Source: a bacterium | Lineage (GTDB): Bacteria > Myxococcota_A > Bradymonadia > UBA7976 > UBA1532 | Direction: 5' to 3' | Assembly (NCBI GenBank): GCA_030427205.1 | Contig: JAUHXC010000009.1 | Location: forward strand, 62,001-126,000 | DNA: 64,000 nt | Shown here: positions 47,435-56,111 of the stretch, one piece after another | Numbering within the stretch: the stretch's first letter is position 1 | Layout: the number at the start of each line of letters is the position of its first letter | Program-made: the position numbers and the translations under genes | Notes under the pieces: model-generated | The model's database searches: none | Told to the model about the DNA's origin: nothing | The model's input: only the letters and a program-made list of their open reading frames with translations

Positions 47435-48688
47435 ATGAACACCCCCGATCGCCGTCGCCTCTCGCCCGCGGGCCGCACCCGCGCCCTATTCACCCTCTCG
47501 CGCTCGCTCTCCCGGCTGCTGCCCGCCTGCATGGCCCTCGGACTCGTCGTCGGCTGTGGCGCCGCGCCCGACCGCCTCGACCGCCGCAGCGCCGACGACC
47601 TGCGCGCCCGGGCCGACCGCGCCGATCGTGAGATCGATACCGGCCGGGCGAGCCCGCCGCCCGCCCGACGGCCGGCGGAGATGCCCGGCCCGCCGCCCCC
47701 GCCGCCGCGCGAGGCGCAGCCGGCCTTCGAAGAAGAGACCGTATTGCCACCCCCGCCCGGCGACAGCCTGTGGGGCGATGCCTTCGGCGCCACCCAGCAC
47801 GAGGCGGTGCGCAACGCCCGCCGGGTCGTCAGCGAGCAGATCTCGGCCCGGCTCGAGTCCGAGACCCGCTCCTTCGAGGCGGAGTACGGCGACGGGCGCG
47901 GCGAGAGCGAAGCCAGCATCCGCATCAAGACCACGAGCACCTTCGACCACGCCGAGCTCATCGAGACGGTGGGCGTGATCCGCGCCGACGGCGGCTTCAC
48001 CGCCCGCGCCGCGCTCGACAAGCGCAAGGCGGCGGCGGTCTACGCCGAAGAGCTCGCCGCCGACAAGCGCACCCTCGACACCCTGGCGCCGACCATCGAT
48101 CGGGCCATCGCCGAGAACGACGCGGCGGTGCTCCTGCAGACCCGGTTCTCGCCGGCCCACGTCATCGCCGAGATGCGCCGCAAGGCGGGCATCCTGCGGG
48201 TGCTCGACCGCCCGGTGGACGTGCGGCCCGACGCCGCGACGATGCAGCTCGTCGAGCGGGCGGTGGGCGCGCGGGCCGATCTGCTCGTGCGGCTCTCGAT
48301 CGACGGCGGCGCCAGCGATGCCCTGCGCAAGGCGGTCGTCGGCGAGGTCGGCCGGCTGCTGCAAGCCCGCGGCTGCGGCTTTGTGGAGTGGGATCCGACG
48401 ATGCCCCAGATGGGCGGCGGCGCGCCCGGCCCGATGGTCGACGCGACCATCAAGGTGGCCAGCCGCGACCACCAGGAGCACGGCATGCTGTGGCGCTACG
48501 TCGGCTTCGAACTGAAGATGGTCGACGGCCGCAGCGGCAAGCCGGTGTTCCACTACAGCGGCATGCCCGAGATCGCCCACGGCGGCGGCCCGAACTGGGC
48601 GATGGCCGATCAGGCGGTGGCGCGGCGGCTGGGGCAGATCCTCGATCGCAAGGCGGCGGGCAGCTTCGAGGGCATCACCTGCCGCTGA
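47435..48688 (+). CDS. LPP20-like lipoprotein
   Basis: The 417-residue lipoprotein (lipobox VVGC), has a Pro-rich linker, then WGDAFGATQHEAVRNARRVVSEQI, the start of an LPP20/FlgO-type domain seen in many envelope lipoproteins. A beta/alpha segment with ARADLLVRLSID follows. The role is unknown; LPP20 members are linked to the outer membrane and sometimes to flagella. In the 90-base gap upstream there is a GGCCGC/GCGGCC stem followed by TTTTT, a possible terminator for pepF. Confidence 0.68.
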   Translation: MNTPDRRRLSPAGRTRALFTLSRSLSRLLPACMALGLVVGCGAAPDRLDRRSADDLRARADRADREIDTGRASPPPARRPAEMPGPPPPPPREAQPAFEEETVLPPPPGDSLWGDAFGATQHEAVRNARRVVSEQISARLESETRSFEAEYGDGRGESEASIRIKTTSTFDHAELIETVGVIRADGGFTARAALDKRKAAAVYAEELAADKRTLDTLAPTIDRAIAENDAAVLLQTRFSPAHVIAEMRRKAGILRVLDRPVDVRPDAATMQLVERAVGARADLLVRLSIDGGASDALRKAVVGEVGRLLQARGCGFVEWDPTMPQMGGGAPGPMVDATIKVASRDHQEHGMLWRYVGFELKMVDGRSGKPVFHYSGMPEIAHGGGPNWAMADQAVARRLGQILDRKAAGSFEGITCR

Positions 48689-48707
48689 GCGCGCGGTGCG
48701 GCGGGCC

Positions 48708-50510
48708 TCATGGCGTCGGCGCGGTCCGCACGAGCCGGAAGCCCACATCCCGGGTGCGATGGTGAGGCCGACCGAGGTCGCGATACGCGGCCCGGGCCCA
48801 CGCGGCCGGGTTCTCGAACGAGCCGCCGCGCACCGCTTTGTGCTGACCCGAGCGCGGTCCGGCCGGATCGGTCACCGCGCCGGCGGCATAGCGGCCCTTC
48901 CAGCTCGCCGTCCACTCGTGCACGTTGCCATGCACATCGTACAGCCCCCAGGCGTTGGCCGCCTTGCGGCCGACCGGGTGGGTCGTGCCGTCGCTGTTCT
49001 CGTCGTACCACCCGGCCCGAGCCAGCGCGGCCTCGCCGTCGCCGTGGGCGTAGTGGGTCGTGCTGCCAGCCCGGGTGAAATACTCCCACTCGGCTTCGGT
49101 CGGCAGGCGGTAGCCGCGACAGGTCGCGCCGACCTGCTCGACGTCTGCGCAGCGCCACGTCGTCTCGAAGCAGTGCCGCTGCCCCGCCGCGCAGCCGCCG
49201 CTCGGGCCGCCCTCGCCGCACTCCGTCAGCGCGTAGCACTCTGGCAGCCCCTCGGCCCGTGAGCGGGCGTTGGCGAACGCCGCCGCCTCGTACCAGTTCA
49301 CCCGCTCCACCGGGCAGTCGGCGCATGCGGCGTGATGGGCCGGCGTCGATCCCATCAGCCGCTGCCACTCGGCTTGGGTCACCTCGTGGGTCTGCACCCA
49401 CAGCGCCCGGGTGAACGTCACCCGATGCTGCGGGCGCTCGTCCGGGCTGCCGGCCGCGCCGCCGACTGATCCCATCATGAACGCGCCGGCGGGCACCTCG
49501 ACGAAGCCAGCCGGCACCTCGACGGCCCTGGCAGGCTTCTCGACGGAACCGGCGGGCTGCTCGACGGCGCCGGCTGGAACGGCAGGCTGGCGGTCGATGG
49601 CGCGAAAGCGCTGCGCGGCGTCGGGCGGGGCCGCGGGCGAGGGGGCGAACGCGCGCTGGCAGAGCACCACCGTGCCCGCGTCGTCCCCCTCGAGCGTGCC
49701 CGAGCGCGGGGTATTGTGCGTCGTGCGGCCGAAGCCCTCGACATAGGCCGTCAGCTCCGCGTGGCTCACGCAGCCGTCGGTATTGAAGTCGGCCGCCATG
49801 TACCGCGCCCCGCCTCGCGGGCGCAGGGCGTTGACCAGCGCGTTGCCGAAGGGGCTGCCGCGGCCGACCTCGCCGTCGGGCACCTTCTGCCGGGCGCTGC
49901 CCGCGGTGAGGGCGATCCGAGCCGGCCGCTGCAGCGCGTCGGCCACCCAGCGGGCGACGGGCGCGTTGTGCACCAGCTCGGCCTGGCGCGCTTCGGGGCT
50001 GGCCGACGATCCGCTGCGCAAGACGTCGCCGCCGAAGCACGAGCCGAGGATGTAGAGCTGGTGGCGGAAGGCGTTCGACGCCTTGGCGATGTCGCGCAGG
50101 CGGCTCATGGCCAGCCAGTCCACATCGTCGACGGCCCCGTGCGGCGCGAGGTAGCCCACGTTGCCCACCGTATGGCCGTGGCCGACGAAGTAGACGATCA
50201 GCAGGTTGCGGTCGCCCGCCTGCGAGAGCAGCGCCGGCGCCCGTTGGCGAATGGCTCGGATGATGGCGCCGCGGGTCGCCGCGCCGTCGTACAGCTCGAT
50301 GAGTTGCACCCGATCGCCCCAGCCGCGGAAGACATCGGCGAAGCGCTGCGCGTCGCGGGTCGCGTTGGGCAGCGGCTCGTCGGGGTAGTCCGAGATGCCG
50401 ACGCTGATGACGACCACGTTGTCGTAGCGGATGCTCTCTGCCCCATGGACCGGCGCGAGCAGCGTCGCGAGCGCGAGCAGGGTGGCGAGAGCGAGCGATG
50501 GGCGGCACAT
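48708..50510 (-). CDS. Caspase-type peptidase / EF-hand / formylglycine-enzyme-like fusion
   Basis: The 600-residue protein has a signal peptide ending VHGA. A caspase-like domain has His111 (VYFVGHGHT) and Cys158 (LGSCFGG). An EF-hand-like loop (DFNTDGCVSHAE) comes near residue 255, then VPAG-type repeats, and from about residue 365 a SUMF1-like domain (VPAGAFMMGS, YRLPTEAEWEY, GNVHEWTA, AVRGGSF). SUMF1-like domains in bacteria often bind substrates rather than oxidise cysteine. A peptidase joined to it would act outside the inner membrane. ATG 50510 is chosen because the signal peptide starts there; longer frames add an Arg-rich tail. Confidence 0.85.
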   Translation of the reverse strand: MCRPSLALATLLALATLLAPVHGAESIRYDNVVVISVGISDYPDEPLPNATRDAQRFADVFRGWGDRVQLIELYDGAATRGAIIRAIRQRAPALLSQAGDRNLLIVYFVGHGHTVGNVGYLAPHGAVDDVDWLAMSRLRDIAKASNAFRHQLYILGSCFGGDVLRSGSSASPEARQAELVHNAPVARWVADALQRPARIALTAGSARQKVPDGEVGRGSPFGNALVNALRPRGGARYMAADFNTDGCVSHAELTAYVEGFGRTTHNTPRSGTLEGDDAGTVVLCQRAFAPSPAAPPDAAQRFRAIDRQPAVPAGAVEQPAGSVEKPARAVEVPAGFVEVPAGAFMMGSVGGAAGSPDERPQHRVTFTRALWVQTHEVTQAEWQRLMGSTPAHHAACADCPVERVNWYEAAAFANARSRAEGLPECYALTECGEGGPSGGCAAGQRHCFETTWRCADVEQVGATCRGYRLPTEAEWEYFTRAGSTTHYAHGDGEAALARAGWYDENSDGTTHPVGRKAANAWGLYDVHGNVHEWTASWKGRYAAGAVTDPAGPRSGQHKAVRGGSFENPAAWARAAYRDLGRPHHRTRDVGFRLVRTAPTP

Positions 50511-50580
50511 GGCGACAGTCTCGATCGCGCCGGACCGATGCGCAAGGCGCCCGCGGCCACGGCGAAGGCGCGCGGCGGGC

Positions 50581-51873
50581 TCAGTAGATCTCGACCGCGC
50601 CCAGCCGGTTGCGGCCGCTCGCGGGGCGCCACGTCTCGCGATTGGCGAAGCGCAGACCCTGGCGCGCGGGCATGCCATCGGGCATCACATGCATGCCATC
50701 TGGCATATGCCATGCCCCCAGCTCGATGGCATAGCGTCCGGGCGGCAGATCGAGCGCCGCCGACGTCATGAGCCGATGGTTGCCCGGCCGCCACGTCCGC
50801 AGATCGACCTCGGCGGGCCAGCGCGCCGCGACCCGATCTGCTCCGTCGACCACGAACACCGACAGCAGCCAGGGGCGTCGGGGCGGCGCGAAGCCAGCGT
50901 TGCGCAGCGCGACGGCGAGGTTCAGCCGATCGCCGCGGGGCAGCGACTCGACCCAGGTCGCCTCTTCGAGCACCAGCCGGTAACCCAGGCGGGCCTCGAT
51001 CTCATCCAGGCAGCCATCGTTCCGCCAGCGCTGGATGACATCCGGATGCCATCCGCGGTTGAGGAAGCTCACCCGCAGCCGCGCCATCTCATCCAGCGCC
51101 GCGGGGCAGGTATTGCGCGGGTGCAGCGCGCAGGTCTCGCCGCCGAAGATCGTGGCTCGGGTATCGGCTGCGAGCCAGTCGAGCCAGCGCTCGAGCTGGC
51201 CCGGTGGATAGGTGCCGACGTCGGTCTCGCTGGATAGAAAGCAGTCGTTGTGATGGCCGATCCGATCTGCTGCGCCGGGCGCCTCCCGGCCGGTGGCCTC
51301 GACCTTGAAGGCGGGCGTGCGGACCTGGACCGCTACGCTCGGCGGCAGGGCGTCCAGCCAGCCCTCGACGACCGCTCGCCGGGCTGCCGCGCCGTGGCCG
51401 CTCGCCGAGCCGTGCCATTCGCCCCAGGCGCCGATGAGACCCGCCTGAACGGCCAGGATGACATCGGCGTTGCGGCTCAGGATGGGTCCCAAGGCGGCGA
51501 TGTGCCCCTGCATGCGATCCAGCGGCGCGTCGGGCGCCGCCGCGCCTTCGAAGCCGTCGTTGTAGACCGCGCGGGCCACCACGGTCAGCCCCTCGGCCCG
51601 CGCCCGGGCGAAGCCGGCCTCCAGCGCGGCCTCCAGGCCGTCGGGCAGCGCATCTCGGCGGGGGTCGAGGCGGATCGGGCTGTAGATCAGCGTATCGCCG
51701 GTCGCATGGATCCAGCCGAGGTCGGCGTCGGCCAGCGCCGCGAACCGCAGGAAGCCGCGGCCGGGGGAGGGGACCGGGCCTTCGGCTTCGCGATAGACCA
51801 CCGTGCGCTCGGCGAGCAGCGCGCCGTCGCACCCCGCGAGCATGATCAACGCGAGCAGCGCGCCGACGCGCAT
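50581..51873 (-). CDS. DUF4874/DUF4832 lipoprotein (glycosidase-like)
   Basis: The 430-residue lipoprotein (LAGC) has SPGRGFLRF near the N-terminus and IGAWGEWHGS, the signatures of the DUF4874 barrel, which resembles glycoside hydrolases. A DUF4832 beta domain is at the C-terminus. Its ATG overlaps the TGA of the reductase gene (TGATG), so it is coupled to the DprE-like pair. That suggests a role in cell-surface glycan handling. The C-terminal coding segment is rich in ATGCCAT words. Confidence 0.75.
   Translation of the reverse strand: MRVGALLALIMLAGCDGALLAERTVVYREAEGPVPSPGRGFLRFAALADADLGWIHATGDTLIYSPIRLDPRRDALPDGLEAALEAGFARARAEGLTVVARAVYNDGFEGAAAPDAPLDRMQGHIAALGPILSRNADVILAVQAGLIGAWGEWHGSASGHGAAARRAVVEGWLDALPPSVAVQVRTPAFKVEATGREAPGAADRIGHHNDCFLSSETDVGTYPPGQLERWLDWLAADTRATIFGGETCALHPRNTCPAALDEMARLRVSFLNRGWHPDVIQRWRNDGCLDEIEARLGYRLVLEEATWVESLPRGDRLNLAVALRNAGFAPPRRPWLLSVFVVDGADRVAARWPAEVDLRTWRPGNHRLMTSAALDLPPGRYAIELGAWHMPDGMHVMPDGMPARQGLRFANRETWRPASGRNRLGAVEIY
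50691..50713. repeat. GCATGCCATCT / CATATGCCAT words inside the DUF4832 gene
   Basis: Both words recur exactly in the GNAT gene (44855-44889), and CATATGCCAT also at 59635-59644. They encode the repeated PDGM of the protein. Confidence 0.6.
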
Positions 51874-52607
51874 CACAGGCTCAGCCGCTTGAAGACCTTC
51901 TCGGGGATGACTCGGATGACACCCATGATGCCGCGCCAGAAGCGGGGCAGGTAGATGTCATCGGCGCCGCGCTCGACCGCGTCGACGATCTGCCGGCTGA
52001 TGGCCGCCGGATCGGCGATGGGGATGCCCGTCTGCATGCCATAGGTCATGCGGGTATCGACGAAGCCCAGCCGCACGGTGAGCACCGTCACCCCGTGCCC
52101 GTGCAGCCGGTTGCGCAGGCCGCCGAGATACAGCGTGAACGCGCCCTTGGCGCTGCCGTAGAAGTAGTTGCTCTGCCGCCCGCGATCGCCGGCCACCGAG
52201 CTGATGCCGATGATCGCGCCGCGCCCGCGGGGCTGCATGCGCCCGGCGAGCGCTTCGCAGATGCTGGCGGCGCCGGTGTAGTTGACGTCGATGACCTTTC
52301 GGGCGGCGGCGAAGTCATCCTGGGCGGCCTCTTGATCGCCCATGTCGCCGAACGCCACCACGGCCACCTCGATGGGTCCGAGGGCGTCCTCGACCGCGTC
52401 GAGCAGCGGGGCGTGGCTGTCGAAGTCGGTCGCGTCGAAGGCATAGGCCTGCGCCGGCACCTCGCGGCGGATCGCCAGATCGGCGGTGATGCGCCGGGCC
52501 TCGTCGACGTCGCGGGCGGCGACGGCGACGGCGAGGCCCGCTTCGGCGTAGCGATGGGCCAGCTCGCGGGCGACGCGGGAGGTGGCGCCCAGGATCAAGA
52601 CGCTCAT
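51873..52607 (-). CDS. DprE2-like short-chain reductase
   Basis: The 244-residue SDR has LILGATSRVA, GISSVAGDRGRQSNYFYGSAKGA (with the catalytic Ser, Tyr and Lys) and RLGFVDTRMTYGM. The last segment is typical of the decaprenylphosphoryl-ribose C2 epimerase partner DprE2. It would reduce the keto intermediate with NADPH. It lies one base after the DprE1-like gene, and the next gene starts inside its stop. The polyprenyl sugar made here is unknown. Confidence 0.8.
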   Translation of the reverse strand: MSVLILGATSRVARELAHRYAEAGLAVAVAARDVDEARRITADLAIRREVPAQAYAFDATDFDSHAPLLDAVEDALGPIEVAVVAFGDMGDQEAAQDDFAAARKVIDVNYTGAASICEALAGRMQPRGRGAIIGISSVAGDRGRQSNYFYGSAKGAFTLYLGGLRNRLHGHGVTVLTVRLGFVDTRMTYGMQTGIPIADPAAISRQIVDAVERGADDIYLPRFWRGIMGVIRVIPEKVFKRLSL

Positions 52608-52608
52608 G

Positions 52609-53976
52609 TCATTCCCCCGAGAGGCCGAGGCGCTGGCCGAGCGCCGACTGGAAGACATGCTCCGGATCCCAGCGGTCGCGCACCGCCTTCCACGCGGTCC
52701 AGTCGGGGTACATCCGGCGGAAGGTCTCGCGGGGCAGGCGGGCGTCCTTGGTCAGATACACCCGGCCGCCGGCGTCGGCCACCAGCCCGTCGAGCCGGTC
52801 GAAGAGCGCGTCGACCTGCGGCCCGAGGTTGGGGAAGTCCAGCGCGAGCGTGACCCCCGGCCGGGGGAATGACAGCCAGGGGTGGGTGCTGTCGCCGAAC
52901 TCCTTGAACACCGTCAGGAACGACGGCATGCCGGCCCCGCTGACCTGCTCGAGGATCGACCGGATGACGCGATGCTCGGGATCGCGCGGCACCACGAGCT
53001 GATACTGCAGCATGCCCCGGGCGCCGTAGCCCCGGTTCCAGTTGCGGATGAAGTCGAGCGGGAAGAAGTACGGCGCGTAGTGCTGCACCCCGCGCACCAC
53101 GCCCTTGGGGTGCTTGTGATAGAAGCCCTCGTTGAACAGCCGCATGGTGAAGCTGTTCATCACCCAGTCGGGCAGGTCGACGGGCACGTCGAGCAGCGGC
53201 GAGATCTTCGCGGCCAGCTTCGCCAGCGTGCCGCCGGTGGGCTTCGCGTCGGGCGCGGCGTGACGCCCGCGCATGAAGATGCCGCGGCCCATGGCATCGC
53301 CGGTGGCCAGCGAGTCGAGCCAGGTGACGGTGTGGGTGAAGTGCGCGCTCTCGGCGCTGACCTCGAAGAAGTGATCGAGGTTGTCGACCCGCAGGCTCTC
53401 GACCTCGAAGTACTCGTTGTGCACCGGCCGCAGCTTGATGTCGGCCGCCAGGATGACCCCGGTCAGCCCCTGGCCGCCGACTGTGGCCCAGAACAGCTCG
53501 GGCTCGGTCTCGGCGTCGCAGGTGACGATCTCGCCGCTGGCGGTCAACAGCTCGACCCGGCGCACGTGGTCGCAGAAGGTCCCGTCGGCGTGGTGGTTCT
53601 TACCGTGGATGTCGCTGGCGATGGCGCCGCCGACGGTGACGAACCAGGTGCCGGCGACCACCGGCGGCCAGAAGCCGCGGGGCAGGAAGGTCTCGACGAG
53701 CGCTTTGAGGGTGACCCCGGCCTCCACCCGGACCCAGCCGGTCTGCGGGTCGAAGCCGAGCATCTTGTCCAGCCGCCGGGTCAGCACGACCCGGCCGCCG
53801 TCGATCAGCGCCGCGTCGCCGTAGCTGCGCCCGAGGCCGTGGGCCAGAAACGGCTTGCCGTCGCGATCGGCGAGGGCCGCCTCGACCCCGCGCCGCCGCT
53901 CGGGGCGGGCGACCTCGGCCGGCAGCCGGGGGTGGCGGCCCCAGCCGTGCAGTTCCCGTTCGGCCCAGCGCTCCAT
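52609..53976 (-). CDS. DprE1-like FAD oxidase
   Basis: The 455-residue flavoprotein has an FAD-binding PCMH fold (HGLGRSYGDAAL, IASDIHGKNHHADGTFCDHV), the signature of DprE1, which oxidises the C2 hydroxyl of decaprenylphosphoryl ribose. Together with the next gene it would epimerise a polyprenyl-linked pentose, as in mycobacterial arabinan synthesis. Homologues exist outside Actinobacteria, where the glycan is mostly unknown. No arabinosyltransferase is nearby. Confidence 0.87.
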   Translation of the reverse strand: MERWAERELHGWGRHPRLPAEVARPERRRGVEAALADRDGKPFLAHGLGRSYGDAALIDGGRVVLTRRLDKMLGFDPQTGWVRVEAGVTLKALVETFLPRGFWPPVVAGTWFVTVGGAIASDIHGKNHHADGTFCDHVRRVELLTASGEIVTCDAETEPELFWATVGGQGLTGVILAADIKLRPVHNEYFEVESLRVDNLDHFFEVSAESAHFTHTVTWLDSLATGDAMGRGIFMRGRHAAPDAKPTGGTLAKLAAKISPLLDVPVDLPDWVMNSFTMRLFNEGFYHKHPKGVVRGVQHYAPYFFPLDFIRNWNRGYGARGMLQYQLVVPRDPEHRVIRSILEQVSGAGMPSFLTVFKEFGDSTHPWLSFPRPGVTLALDFPNLGPQVDALFDRLDGLVADAGGRVYLTKDARLPRETFRRMYPDWTAWKAVRDRWDPEHVFQSALGQRLGLSGE

Positions 53977-54094
53977 CGACTCATCCTCCGTCTCGGCCCC
54001 GGCGGGCGGGGCGCGATACGATGCATCAGCGGCCGCGGCGGATTCAAGCGCGGCGCGGGCTGCGCCCCCGCGCCGGTTCTGCTAGATCGGAGTC

Positions 54095-54739
54095 ATGAGT
54101 GATGCCTCCGCCGCCGACCGGGTCCGCGCGTTCTACGCCGACTATCACGCCCGCATGGGCAATACGTCCGGCTGGCCCGATATGCACGACGCCCGGCTGA
54201 CCTACGCCGCCGCCTGCCGGGAGATCGACCTGATCGCGGCGGGCAGCGTGCTCGACGTCGGCTCGGGGGAGGGGCACCTGCTGCCGTTCTTGCGGGCCAG
54301 CGGCTTTCGGGGGGCCTACGTGGGCGTCGAGCTGCTCGAGGCGCCCCATCGGTCCGCCGTGCGGCGCTATGGGCGTGATCGGAACGCGACGTTCATGCAC
54401 GCCGACTTCGACGCCCTCGACCTGGGCGACAGCCGCTTCGACTGGGTCGTCTCGCTCGGCTCGCTGGCCGTGCGTCAGCCGGATCAGGCGGCGAGCGATC
54501 GCCGGGCGCTGAAGCGCATGGTCGACCGGGCGCGGGTGGGTCTGGCGCTGTACGTCAACGATCGGCGGCGGGTGCCGCCGGCCTGGTTCGACGACATGCC
54601 CCGGCTGGCGGCGCACGATCTCGACGCGCTGGGCGAGCTGCTGGCCGAGCTGGGCTGGCCGATGGTCAACCTGCGCTGGTACGCGGGCGATCACGGCGCG
54701 ATGGTGCACGCCCACCCGCTGGAGCCAACGAACGATTGA
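54095..54739 (+). CDS. Class I SAM-dependent methyltransferase
   Basis: The 214-residue protein has LDVGSGEGHLLPF (motif I, SAM binding), and DWVVSLGSLAV as motif IV. No specificity motif is visible. GGAG lies near the ATG. Upstream is the 13-mer GCCGGTTCTGCTA (54072-54084), which also precedes the tail sheath gene. Confidence 0.82.
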   Translation: MSDASAADRVRAFYADYHARMGNTSGWPDMHDARLTYAAACREIDLIAAGSVLDVGSGEGHLLPFLRASGFRGAYVGVELLEAPHRSAVRRYGRDRNATFMHADFDALDLGDSRFDWVVSLGSLAVRQPDQAASDRRALKRMVDRARVGLALYVNDRRRVPPAWFDDMPRLAAHDLDALGELLAELGWPMVNLRWYAGDHGAMVHAHPLEPTND

Positions 54740-54807
54740 GCCTCACATTGCGTACTCGGACGGCGGCCTGCGCGTAGCGCCTCGAAGACACCATCGAGGA
54801 GCCGGCG

Positions 54808-56049
54808 ATGACGGGCGGGGCCAGCGGCATGACCGGATCGACAAAGCGAGCGGAGCGTATGGCGAAGAGCGAACCGGCGTTGCAGAGCTCGGTCGGCGGC
54901 GACCTGCCGGACATGGTGGCGCGCAGCGCGGTGCTGCAGGCCCTGCCCGAAGAGCGGCTCGAGGCGTTCGCCGCGGTCGCCCGGGTGCAGACGTTCTACA
55001 ACGCCGGGGAGGTGGTCGTCGCCGAGGGTGATCCGTCGCGGGACTTCTACGTGGTGCTCGAAGGCGAGGTGGTCATCTGCCGCGGCGGGGAGGGGATCGA
55101 GCTGGCCCGCATGGGGCCCGGCGCCACGTTCGGCGAGACGGCGCTGCTCGACGGCGGACCGCGCACGGCGACGGTGATGACCGCCGGCCCCTGTCGGCTG
55201 CTCGCCATCGACGGCGGGGAGAGGCCCGACGCCGCCGAGGCGCCCTGGTTCGCCGGGTTCCTCGAGGCGCTCGCCCGCGAAGCGACCCAGCGGCTGCAGA
55301 AGACGACCGACGTGGCCCTCGACGCGCTGCGCCGGGAGGCCGCCGAGAATCAGCGGCGGCTGGCGATGGGCCACTTCCTCATGTGGATCGTCGTCGGCAT
55401 GAGCCTCTACACCCTCAGCCTGGGGGTGACGCTGTCGGTGACCGACAACCTGATGCTGGCCAGCGTCTGCACCAACTCGGTCATCCTGGTGAGCATCTTC
55501 GCGATGTGGCGCATGGTCTCCGCCTCGCCGTATCCCAAGTCGACCTTCGGCCTGGTGATCAACGCCGGCTGGAAGCAGGAGGTCGTCGAGGCGCTGGTCT
55601 GGTCGGCGGGGCTGATGCTCTTGGCGACCCTGACCAAGTGGGCGCTGGTGACGTTCAACCCCAACCTGTCGGGCGTGCCGGTCTTCGACTCGCCTTTCAT
55701 GGGCACCCGGCCGCTGCGCAACCTCGACTACATCATCGCGGTGACCTACTTCCTGCTCTCGCCGGTGCAGGAGATGATCGCCCGCGGCTGCTTGCAGAGC
55801 TCGCTGACGGTTTTTCTCGAGCAGCGTCCGCTGCACGTCGTGCAGGCCATCGTGCTCTCGAACCTGATCTTCGCCGCCAATCACGCGCACCTCTCGCCGT
55901 GGTTCACCGTGATGGCCTTCGCGCCGGGCATCGTGTGGGGGGTCTTGTACCACCGGCAGAAGTCGTTGCTCGGGGTGGCGATCTCCCACGCGATCGTCGG
56001 CACATATGCCCTCAAGGTGCTCGGGCTCGACCTGCTCGTGCGCATGTGA
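54808..56049 (+). CDS. Cyclic-nucleotide-binding / CPBP intramembrane protease fusion
   Basis: The 413-residue protein has an N-terminal cNMP-binding domain (FYNAGEVVVAEGDPSRDFYVVLEGEV, GATFGETALLDGGPRTATV). A helix linker follows, and a membrane part from about residue 190. The CPBP motifs are SPVQEMIARGCLQ, NLIFAANHAHL and ISHAIVGTYAL, with the first Glu of EExxR replaced by Gln. CPBP proteins are intramembrane proteases or membrane-bound regulators. Here cyclic-nucleotide or similar ligand binding may gate it. GAGGAG is seven bases before the ATG. Confidence 0.82.
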   Translation: MTGGASGMTGSTKRAERMAKSEPALQSSVGGDLPDMVARSAVLQALPEERLEAFAAVARVQTFYNAGEVVVAEGDPSRDFYVVLEGEVVICRGGEGIELARMGPGATFGETALLDGGPRTATVMTAGPCRLLAIDGGERPDAAEAPWFAGFLEALAREATQRLQKTTDVALDALRREAAENQRRLAMGHFLMWIVVGMSLYTLSLGVTLSVTDNLMLASVCTNSVILVSIFAMWRMVSASPYPKSTFGLVINAGWKQEVVEALVWSAGLMLLATLTKWALVTFNPNLSGVPVFDSPFMGTRPLRNLDYIIAVTYFLLSPVQEMIARGCLQSSLTVFLEQRPLHVVQAIVLSNLIFAANHAHLSPWFTVMAFAPGIVWGVLYHRQKSLLGVAISHAIVGTYALKVLGLDLLVRM

Positions 56050-56111
56050 TCGGCGGGCGCGGCGCGCGCTGACCGTTGACGGTCATGCTCGCCGGGCGCC
56101 AGCATGGGGTC

